From the NCBI GenBank assembly GCA_002502625.1, contig DAPV01000032.1, forward strand, positions 1-11,166: 11,166 nucleotides of DNA. Reading direction: 5' to 3'. Below, one piece after another: positions 1 to 6,225 of this stretch (positions are counted from its first letter, which is position 1; each line of letters begins with the position of its first letter). A program made the position numbers and the translations under genes. Source of the DNA: Euryarchaeota archaeon UBA125 (GTDB lineage: Archaea > Thermoplasmatota > Poseidoniia > Poseidoniales > Thalassarchaeaceae). Under the pieces are notes generated by a model. The model worked only from the letters and a program-made list of their open reading frames with translations, made no database searches and was not told where the DNA came from.

Positions 1-276
1 CACGCTAGTGCAGTTGTTAAAGCAATGAAGAAAGGTGATGATTGGCTTGCAGACAGAATTTACAGCGGGGTACCTGCCCAAGATTTTGGACTCGAACAAA
101 TTATCAGAATAGGACACATGTCTGGACGATCAAATATTGTGTTTTGGTTAGAGAAGAATGGCTACCAACCTAATGAAAAGTTGGTTAATCACCTCTTTGA
201 AGTTGCAAAGTCGCAACGCCGTTTAATGGCAGATGAAGAAGTGAAAAATGAAGTAAATAGTTTCCTTGGAGCATAG
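1..276 (+). CDS. LeuA-like acyltransferase (2-isopropylmalate/homocitrate synthase family), C-terminal fragment
   Basis: The gene enters from the left edge, open in frame 1, and ends at TAG 274-276, so only the last 91 residues are visible. An internal ATG at 25 is not the likely start, because the upstream residues HASAVVKA fit the family's conserved HAxAxxKA-type segment that follows the metal-binding HxH of the TIM barrel. Downstream, ADRIYSGVPA and GHMSGRSNIVFWLEKNGY match the linker (communication) segment of 2-isopropylmalate/homocitrate/citramalate synthases as I recall it, and the last 30 residues would be the terminal helices. Family members condense acetyl-CoA with a 2-oxo acid, in leucine, lysine or isoleucine synthesis. 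The fragment ends where a LeuA regulatory domain would begin, so it is probably a short form without the leucine-feedback domain. The substrate cannot be decided from this piece. The next gene starts 35 bases downstream on the same strand. Confidence 0.72.
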   Translation, partial: HASAVVKAMKKGDDWLADRIYSGVPAQDFGLEQIIRIGHMSGRSNIVFWLEKNGYQPNEKLVNHLFEVAKSQRRLMADEEVKNEVNSFLGA

Positions 277-311
277 CAACCACTATGACGCTTCGGAACC
301 CATGAAGGTGC

Positions 312-3300
312 ATGCGCGCGACAGTGGGTACTCTCACTGCTATCATGTTACTATCTTTAATGACACCATTTGCGTCTTCTCAAGAGGTAGCACCTCAAAC
401 AGAGAATGTCTTTCATACCTATTCGGGTGCTGTTCAGAGAGCATTCTTTCAAGTTGAAGCGTTTGAAAACTCTGTTTCAGAAGAACCACCAGAACAATGG
501 TTGGTCCTATCTACATTAACACCTGAAATTATTCAACCTTGGATTGATTCGAAAGTCGAAATAAAGGCAGCACCCTTCCTTGAAGGGGCTTGGATTTGGA
601 AATTTGAAGACTCAATCAATGCTCCTGAAATTCTCTCTGATTTAGAACTAGCTGGACTGATAGAAAGAAGTCTACCTGATAGATTACAGGAACATCAACC
701 TAGGGCCGTACTCAATGATCCTGAAATTGGTTCACAATGGCACTTGATTAATTCTGGACAAGGAGGAGGGACCGTAGGCGAAGATGCAAATGTCACTGCT
801 GCTTGGGATATTGCTAATGGTAGCGGAGTTACAATTTCAATAATTGACGATGGATTTGCCCACACTCATACTGATTTATCGTCCGGTTATCAAGCATCAG
901 GTTCCTATGACTATTGCAATAATGATGCAGACCCTACACCTTCTTCAGGAGATGGACATGGAACATCGGCTGCGGGAGTTGCTGGAGGACGGGGAAATAA
1001 CAACTACGGAATTGCTGGAGTAGCATATGGAGCAGATATGAGTGGATCTCTGTTAATAGCATGTGGAAAAACCGATTCTATGGAGGCAAATGCTCTAAGT
1101 TTAGATGATCAAAATAATGATATTTACAGTAACTCATGGGGTCCCTTTGATGGTGATGCATATAGTTGGCTTTACTCACTAACTGGGCCTGGGCCACTTA
1201 CCGTTGCTGCCTTTGAATCTGATTTCACAACAGGTCGAAATGGGTATGGGAATGTAATTACATGGGCTGGAGGAAATGGGCATGGGGATGTAGATAATTC
1301 AAATTATGATGGGTATGCGAATGCTAGACAAACAATTTCAGTCGGTGCGATTACTAATGATGGAACTCAATCTTGGTACTCTGAACCAGGAGCAAATGTA
1401 CTAGTCGTAGCTCATTCAAATGGTGGTTCAAGGGGGATACACACAACAGATATTCCAGGTAGTGGAGGTTACAATAATTCTGGAGACATTAATCCTAGTT
1501 TTGGTGGTACTTCTTCTGCAACCCCATTAGTCTCTGGAGTAGTCGCACTAATTCTTGAGGTTGATCCTACTCTTACTGCAAGAGATGTAATGGGGATTTT
1601 GGCACACTCTGCTAGGAAAAATGATGCCAGTGATTCTTCGTGGAGTACAAATGGAGCAGGATATGATATTTCACACAAGTATGGATTTGGAGCTGTTGAT
1701 GCGCATGCAGCTGTTACCTTAGCTGCAAATTGGACTAAATTACAAACTGAAACATCATTTGGAACATCGATTTCTAGCCCAGGAACTTCTATCCCCGATA
1801 ATGGAGCTCCAGTCACAGACACCATTACTGTTAATCAAGATCTAAAAATTGAGCATGTGAATATTGTAGTCAATATCACTCACTCAGCAAGGGGAGACTT
1901 GGAAATCATTCTCACCTCTCCTGATGGAACCAATTCTATCCTGAGCGAGAAACATGGAGATGCAAGAAGTGATTACACTGCATGGTCATTTGGTTCAGAA
2001 AGACACCTTGATGAATATGCATTAGGTGATTGGACATTATCAGTAGAAGATAAGGCAAATGGAGATACTGGGACTTTTGATGATTGGCATCTGGAATTCT
2101 ATGGAATAGACGAATACAGAGACTCTGATGGCGACGGACTTACTGATGTTAATGAGACTAACATTCACAATACTAACCCCTCACTGGCAGATACTGATGG
2201 AGATGGACTAAATGATGGAGATGAAATTCTAAATGAATCTACAGATCCTAATAATCCTGACTCTGATGGTGATGGATTAGATGATGGTACAGAAGTCTTA
2301 GTTAATTCGACTAATCCAAATTTACAAGATACTGATGGAGATGGACTTACTGATGGAGAGGAGGTAAATATCCATGGAAGTGACCCTCTAGTAATCGACT
2401 TAGATGCAGATTCGGATTTATACTACTGGTTTGGAGACTGCGATGATAATGACCCTAATATCAATCCAGGTAGACCAGAACTTCTGAATGGAATTGATGA
2501 CGATTGTGATTCATTAATCGATGAAGGATTTGAATTCATGGATGCAGATGGTGATGGATTAAATGATTATGAGGAATTCCATACTCATCTCACCGATCCG
2601 AATAATGCTGATACGGATAGTGATGGACTTTCGGATGGTAATGAAGTCAATATTCATTCTACAGACCCATTAGTAGCAGATTTAGATTCAGATAGTGACG
2701 GATATTACTGGTTCCAAGATTGTGTTGATACTAATGCGTCTATCCATCCTAATGCTATAGAAATATTAGATGGTATCGATCAAGATTGTGATTCAGAAAT
2801 TGATGAGAATTTTCTTACCCTAGATTCAGATAATGATGGCATATATGATCATGATGAATTCCATGTACATAGTACAAATTCAACGAATAACGATACTGAT
2901 GGGGATGGACTCAAAGATGGTGAAGAAATTAATATTCATTCAACTGACCCCTTGACTCCAGAAATAGATTCAGATAATGATGGAATCTTGTGGCTCTTTG
3001 ACTGTGATGACAGTAATTCTTCAATATATCCGGGAGCAACTGAGATGTGGAATGGAATCGATGACGATTGTGATTCGATAGTTGACGAAGATGTTGACAG
3101 ACAAGCTGCACTTACTCAAAATCCGAATTCAAATTTCTTCGAACATATCATCACAGATAATCCGATGACGTTAACGTGGAGTGGAGCACCTGCAGGTGTA
3201 GAACTCAATGAGACATGGTATAGGGACTCTGAAATCATCAATGGATCATCTTCTGGACTAGTTATTCCAGTAATTGATTGTAACAGTCCTAAAGATGATT

Positions 3301-3737
3301 TTGAAGCAACATCCTGTGTTCAGGGACGATTGACTGTAGTTTTCAAGATATTAATAGAAGATGCAAATGGATCCATTGAATTGAGTTGGACTGTTCGACT
3401 AATTGCTGATACCCCTCCTGTTCCTGAGCCTGAACCTGAGCCTGAGCCTGAGCCTGAGCCTGAACCAATCATCAATGATGAGGAAAACGAGGATAAATCA
3501 GAATCAGGGCAAGAACAATCTAATTCCTTGAGTGATTTACCCATTTCTGTTGAAATGATATTAGTTATTCTTGGAGTACTGTTAGTATTCCTAATTGTAA
3601 TTCTAATGGCAAGAAATTCTAAACAAAATGATTCAATAAAAGCTTGGACTCCTCCTCCTATACATGAAAGAAGAAGGATTTCATTGCATGATAATCAACT
3701 ACCAAGTGCTCCTGACTTCAATAATAGAAAACCTTGA
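312..3737 (+). CDS. Secreted, membrane-anchored kexin/furin-like S8 protease with P-domain and Ca/metal-binding repeats
   Basis: The protein has 1141 residues. ATG 312 is the first possible start, because an in-frame TGA lies at 303-305. Residues 1-24 form a signal peptide ending FASS/Q, and about 25-128 a prodomain. The catalytic domain begins near NDPEIGSQWHL, as in kexins. Catalytic residues are Asp179 (IDDG), His216 (DGHGTS) and Ser401 (GGTSSATP), with oxyanion Asn322 (AGGNG). SHKYGFGAVDA then leads into a P-domain (about 495-597). Residues 604-931 are Ca-binding DxDxDG repeats mixed with three MopE-like DCDD...GIDDDCDS motifs. Residues 932-1036 look like a beta sandwich. A Pro-Glu linker (1038-1052), one transmembrane helix (about 1080-1100) and a basic tail of about 40 residues follow. 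I infer a protease held outside the cell on a long Ca-stiffened stalk, cleaving external protein or maturing surface proteins. No clear dibasic self-processing site is visible between prodomain and catalytic domain. No good ribosome binding site is seen. Confidence 0.93.
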   Translation: MRATVGTLTAIMLLSLMTPFASSQEVAPQTENVFHTYSGAVQRAFFQVEAFENSVSEEPPEQWLVLSTLTPEIIQPWIDSKVEIKAAPFLEGAWIWKFEDSINAPEILSDLELAGLIERSLPDRLQEHQPRAVLNDPEIGSQWHLINSGQGGGTVGEDANVTAAWDIANGSGVTISIIDDGFAHTHTDLSSGYQASGSYDYCNNDADPTPSSGDGHGTSAAGVAGGRGNNNYGIAGVAYGADMSGSLLIACGKTDSMEANALSLDDQNNDIYSNSWGPFDGDAYSWLYSLTGPGPLTVAAFESDFTTGRNGYGNVITWAGGNGHGDVDNSNYDGYANARQTISVGAITNDGTQSWYSEPGANVLVVAHSNGGSRGIHTTDIPGSGGYNNSGDINPSFGGTSSATPLVSGVVALILEVDPTLTARDVMGILAHSARKNDASDSSWSTNGAGYDISHKYGFGAVDAHAAVTLAANWTKLQTETSFGTSISSPGTSIPDNGAPVTDTITVNQDLKIEHVNIVVNITHSARGDLEIILTSPDGTNSILSEKHGDARSDYTAWSFGSERHLDEYALGDWTLSVEDKANGDTGTFDDWHLEFYGIDEYRDSDGDGLTDVNETNIHNTNPSLADTDGDGLNDGDEILNESTDPNNPDSDGDGLDDGTEVLVNSTNPNLQDTDGDGLTDGEEVNIHGSDPLVIDLDADSDLYYWFGDCDDNDPNINPGRPELLNGIDDDCDSLIDEGFEFMDADGDGLNDYEEFHTHLTDPNNADTDSDGLSDGNEVNIHSTDPLVADLDSDSDGYYWFQDCVDTNASIHPNAIEILDGIDQDCDSEIDENFLTLDSDNDGIYDHDEFHVHSTNSTNNDTDGDGLKDGEEINIHSTDPLTPEIDSDNDGILWLFDCDDSNSSIYPGATEMWNGIDDDCDSIVDEDVDRQAALTQNPNSNFFEHIITDNPMTLTWSGAPAGVELNETWYRDSEIINGSSSGLVIPVIDCNSPKDDFEATSCVQGRLTVVFKILIEDANGSIELSWTVRLIADTPPVPEPEPEPEPEPEPEPIINDEENEDKSESGQEQSNSLSDLPISVEMILVILGVLLVFLIVILMARNSKQNDSIKAWTPPPIHERRRISLHDNQLPSAPDFNNRKP
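2121..3104 (+). repeat. Ca-binding repeat array: two 69-nt units followed by three 282-nt composite units
   Basis: The array lies in frame within the S8 protease. Two 23-residue thrombospondin-type-3-like units occupy 2121-2189 and 2190-2258. Three composite units follow at 2259-2540, 2541-2822 and 2823-3104, each exactly 94 residues. Each composite unit is a 23-residue DxDxDGLxD unit, a second 23-residue unit ending NIHxxDPL in all three, then a 48-residue MopE-like block with DCxD and GIDxDCDS. Unit length is conserved without any indel, while the residues have diverged clearly. Unit 2 has a degenerate first metal motif (DCVD), and unit 3 has FDCDD after LWL instead of YYWF. The two Cys per block may form a disulphide or bind metal. 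Confidence 0.9.
3423..3464 (+). repeat. Seven tandem CCTGAR hexamers encoding a Pro-Glu linker
   Basis: Seven in-frame copies of CCTGAG or CCTGAA (copies 2 and 7 end in A) encode (PE)7 before the membrane anchor of the S8 protease. The stretch is a rigid extended spacer between the extracellular domains and the membrane. Four consecutive copies (3435-3458) are identical, which makes the tract prone to in-frame gain or loss of copies. Confidence 0.9.
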
Positions 3738-3740
3738 TTC

Positions 3741-5126
3741 TTAAGACTCTGCGGCTTCTTCTTCAGCAGAAACTGAAGGTGGTGGAGAATTAATTTCAGA
3801 ATGCCAACCTCCATCCACATTACCTGCTATCCATTCACCCTCTACCTCAATTTCATCAACATCTGTTTCCTCTCTCCAAGGTGGATCACCATCAGTTCCT
3901 GAAGGTATCAAGTGACGTTCGTTATCCAACATAGATTCAACTGCTCGAATTCCTCTATGAATTGGAAGAAGATGTCCGACTGGTGCACCTGAATTCACAT
4001 ATGGATTTGTTGCAGTACATATCAATAATCCGCGACTTGGTGATAGAACATTCTCAATTGCACCAGGACGTTCTGGATCGGTGATAGTAGCCACAACTTC
4101 TCCTTCTTCAACAAAACGTCCAGCAGGGGCTCTCATATCCAATAAACCACCTTGATCTGCACGAATCCAAGTTGAACCATGAGCTAATAATCGGGCTCTA
4201 GGACGAGATGGTTGACCTGGAATCATTGACAAAGAACGCATGACATTCAAAATACCATAGATTGCGACTTGAACTGCACCTGCATCTGAAGTGTTAGCGC
4301 CTCCGCCCTCATACGTAGCATATCCAATTCCCATTTCATTTGCTGATCTTCTGAATGATCCTCTCGGACCTAATGAATCCAAAATGACCTCTATCCCAAA
4401 TCCTCTAGCAATCGCATTACTAGGTGCATCAGCAAGATCTGCTCGAATTTGTGGTAAATTTGTCCTTCCTCTCGCAGCAGTATGAAGATCAATTACATAA
4501 TCAGAACCTGAGATAATATTCTGAAAAATTCTATTTGCAACTCTAGAAGTTGTATTTCCAGTTTCAGTACCTGGAGATTCTCTATTTAGATCTCTACCAT
4601 CTGGAAAATATCTACTCCGCATTCGATATCCTGGTAAATTTAATACTGGTACAATACGTATTGTTCCTGCGAGTGAATTAGGATCTAATGGCTTATCAAA
4701 TCCTGAAAAAGAGGACCCTAATAGGTGAGTTAAGGCGATCGGTCCAACTAACTCATCTCCATGAACTGCCCCCAATAATGTGATTACAGGGCCGGGTTTT
4801 GCTCCATGAATTACAGTTACTCGAATAGGCCAAGGATCTCCCATCGATGTTTCTAGAAGAGGGAATCTAATTGTGCGCATCTCTCCTGGTTTAGTTCTAG
4901 TTCTAGCGAAACGGTGTGTCTTTGGCTTCTTGTTGGATTTTAATGAGCCTAAGGGATTTTCTTTTTTTTCTAATGCTTTCTCTACCTTAACTCGACGACT
5001 GCGAGGAAGTTGATTAGATACCTTAGTAGAAGGCTTTTTCGAAGCCTTTGACTTCTTTTTTCCAGACGTCAAGATATCTCTCCATTTCACATGGGGAATT
5101 TCTGGGTCTTTGAACCCTGATGTCAA
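3741..5126 (-). CDS. AstE/AspA-family zinc deacylase (succinylglutamate desuccinylase/aspartoacylase-like) with basic N-terminal extension
   Basis: The protein is an M14-like zinc carboxypeptidase fold of the aspartoacylase/succinylglutamate desuccinylase family, whose members remove acyl groups from amino acids. Zinc ligands are His122 and Glu125 (AVHGDE) and His215 (DLHTA). Substrate-site residues DLNR lie at 179-182, and the likely catalytic Glu is Glu273 (TYEGG). Residues about 315-390 match the family's C-terminal beta domain. An acidic tail of about 50 residues follows. The first 80 residues are rich in Lys and Arg (KKKSKASKK, RSRRVKVEK) and lie outside the enzyme domain. The longest reading frame starts at TTG 5124-5126, three codons after a stop (TAA). 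GTG 5088-5090 (residue 13) and ATG 4878-4880 (residue 83, right at the domain border) are alternatives. The gene converges on the protease gene with 3 bases between stops. The substrate is not determined; it could be a peptide or N-acyl amino acid. Confidence 0.88.
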   Translation of the reverse strand: MTSGFKDPEIPHVKWRDILTSGKKKSKASKKPSTKVSNQLPRSRRVKVEKALEKKENPLGSLKSNKKPKTHRFARTRTKPGEMRTIRFPLLETSMGDPWPIRVTVIHGAKPGPVITLLGAVHGDELVGPIALTHLLGSSFSGFDKPLDPNSLAGTIRIVPVLNLPGYRMRSRYFPDGRDLNRESPGTETGNTTSRVANRIFQNIISGSDYVIDLHTAARGRTNLPQIRADLADAPSNAIARGFGIEVILDSLGPRGSFRRSANEMGIGYATYEGGGANTSDAGAVQVAIYGILNVMRSLSMIPGQPSRPRARLLAHGSTWIRADQGGLLDMRAPAGRFVEEGEVVATITDPERPGAIENVLSPSRGLLICTATNPYVNSGAPVGHLLPIHRGIRAVESMLDNERHLIPSGTDGDPPWREETDVDEIEVEGEWIAGNVDGGWHSEINSPPPSVSAEEEAAES

Positions 5127-5190
5127 ATATTCTTAAAATTCGTATTTTTTCTACCCCGAAACTCAAGGACCGACCAATTAGTGTCGATAC
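5127..5190. promoter_or_regulatory. Head-to-head intergenic region, probable divergent promoters
   Basis: These 64 bases separate the AstE-like gene (-) from the thioesterase operon (+). An A+T-rich half (5127-5150) holds TTAAAATT at 5133-5140, which is a plausible TATA-like element for the + operon (about 50 bases before its ATG). On the minus strand, GTAGAAAAAATA (5143-5154) could serve the AstE-like gene. If it does, transcription would begin close to or inside the TTG-started reading frame, favouring a leaderless or later start. No ribosome binding site precedes ATG 5191. These are assignments by eye. Confidence 0.3.
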
Positions 5191-5670
5191 ATGGAAGGGG
5201 AAAAGTCAGTGCAAGAGATTCATGCTCCAAATTCAATTTGCTTTGGATGTGGTCCTGCAAATAAAGAAGGCTTGAGAATTCGCTCATTTAATCGAGAAGA
5301 TATGGATAATGGACTAACAATGACATTCAATACGGAAGATCATCACCAGGCTTTCCCTGGAATGATAAATGGTGGAATCATAGGTACTCTTCTTGATTGT
5401 CATGGCAACTGGACCGCTGCAATGGCCATAATGAATCTACATGGAGATTCAGAACCTCCCTGTACTGTTACCGCAAATTATAGTGTTCAACTCAGAAGAC
5501 CTACCCCTCATGGGGCGGAATTAAGTGTGATAAGTGAAGTTACTGAACTTCTAGAAGATAGGGCATCAATCAGCATGGAAATGTTTGCTGATGACAAACT
5601 TTGTGCGAAAGGAAAGGGACTTTTTGTTGCAGTAAAAGAGGGGCATCCAGCTTACCATAGATGGAATTGA
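5191..5670 (+). CDS. PaaI-like hotdog-fold acyl-CoA thioesterase
   Basis: The protein has 159 residues, the usual length for a single-hotdog thioesterase. Near the N terminus, CFGCGPANKEGLRI (17-30) matches the CFxCGPxNPxGL signature of the PaaI/THEM4-like subgroup. The central-helix segment FPGMINGGIIGTLLDCHGNW (55-74) carries the fold's GG...TLLD pattern with the candidate catalytic Asp69. The usual His of the HGG motif is Asn60 here. The segment TANYSVQLRRPTP is the following conserved strand. Such enzymes hydrolyse acyl-CoA thioesters in the cytoplasm; the acyl group cannot be predicted. The gene is first of three closely spaced co-directional genes, and the next start is 9 bases after its TGA stop. 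No Shine-Dalgarno sequence is seen. Confidence 0.88.
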   Translation: MEGEKSVQEIHAPNSICFGCGPANKEGLRIRSFNREDMDNGLTMTFNTEDHHQAFPGMINGGIIGTLLDCHGNWTAAMAIMNLHGDSEPPCTVTANYSVQLRRPTPHGAELSVISEVTELLEDRASISMEMFADDKLCAKGKGLFVAVKEGHPAYHRWN

Positions 5671-5679
5671 GGCAATAAA

Positions 5680-6210
5680 ATGACCAATAGAAAGCTGGAT
5701 GAAATTCGAAATCTTGTTCTTCCAGTAATGAGAATATTAGATTTAATCAATCTAGAAGAAGAAGAAAAATTAAAGCAAATTCCACTAGGATATATTCGAA
5801 AAAATGCAACTAGGATGCATGCTGTATGCCGATTTAATCCAGGCCCTAAAGGTTACACCAAAACAATTGAAGATGTAAAAGAAGTTGCAATCCATCCTGA
5901 AGCGGTTAATGAAAAATGGATTCATTATGCTCGATTCCTAATGTTTCATGAATACTTACATGCTATTGGAAATATTAGACATGATGCTGTATTTAGAAGA
6001 TTAGAGGATTTGTGGCCTGATGAAGAGGCAAAAAAAGCTGGTAAAGAATTTGGTCGATTTCTAAGAAATAGAGCAGCGAAATGGCTCTGGACATGTCCAA
6101 AATGTGGGAAAGAACATCCTAGAACAAGAAAAAGCAATGGCAGGTATCTTTGTAGAGAATGTAAGGTTACTCTGATCGATTCACCAGTGGGACAAACTCA
6201 TGATCTATAA
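5680..6210 (+). CDS. SprT-like zinc metalloprotease-type protein with C-terminal zinc ribbon
   Basis: The protein has 176 residues. The zinc protease motif is HEYLH, with His90, Glu91 and His94. A third ligand, His101, sits in HDAVFRRL, matching the HGxxF-type segment of SprT/SPRTN proteins. A C-terminal zinc ribbon is formed by Cys139/Cys142 and Cys158/Cys161. SPRTN and Wss1 relatives cut proteins crosslinked to DNA; many prokaryotic SprT proteins are uncharacterised, so a DNA-protein crosslink role here is inference. No signal peptide is present, so it is cytoplasmic. The start is ATG, 9 bases after the thioesterase stop, so the two are probably cotranscribed. The stop TAA is followed at once by an in-frame TGA at 6211-6213. 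Confidence 0.87.
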   Translation: MTNRKLDEIRNLVLPVMRILDLINLEEEEKLKQIPLGYIRKNATRMHAVCRFNPGPKGYTKTIEDVKEVAIHPEAVNEKWIHYARFLMFHEYLHAIGNIRHDAVFRRLEDLWPDEEAKKAGKEFGRFLRNRAAKWLWTCPKCGKEHPRTRKSNGRYLCRECKVTLIDSPVGQTHDL

Positions 6211-6212
6211 TG

Positions 6213-6223
6213 AAGGGGATGAG
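6213..6223 (+). promoter_or_regulatory. Shine-Dalgarno-like site for the 661-residue membrane protein
   Basis: The stretch AAGGGGATGAG ends 2 bases before ATG 6226 and matches the archaeal anti-Shine-Dalgarno complement (GGAGGTGA type) at about six of eight positions. It is the only gene start in the window with a plausible site, which fits a gene internal to an operon. Confidence 0.4.
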
Positions 6224-6225
6224 AT

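Noticed and set aside
266..457. 63-codon + strand reading frame overlapping the protease start
   Set aside because: It overlaps the signal peptide and prodomain coding region in another frame and has no recognisable features.
1469..1825. 118-codon minus-strand frame inside the S8 domain
   Set aside because: It lies antisense to conserved catalytic-domain coding sequence, including the catalytic Ser region; shadow of codon bias.
3320..3544. Minus-strand frame with a Gly-Ser repeat
   Set aside because: The repeat is just the antisense of the CCTGAR hexamers encoding the Pro-Glu linker.
4960..4980. T-run on the + strand resembling an archaeal terminator
   Set aside because: It is the antisense of Lys/Glu codons (EKKEN) in the AstE-like extension, and no + strand gene ends nearby.
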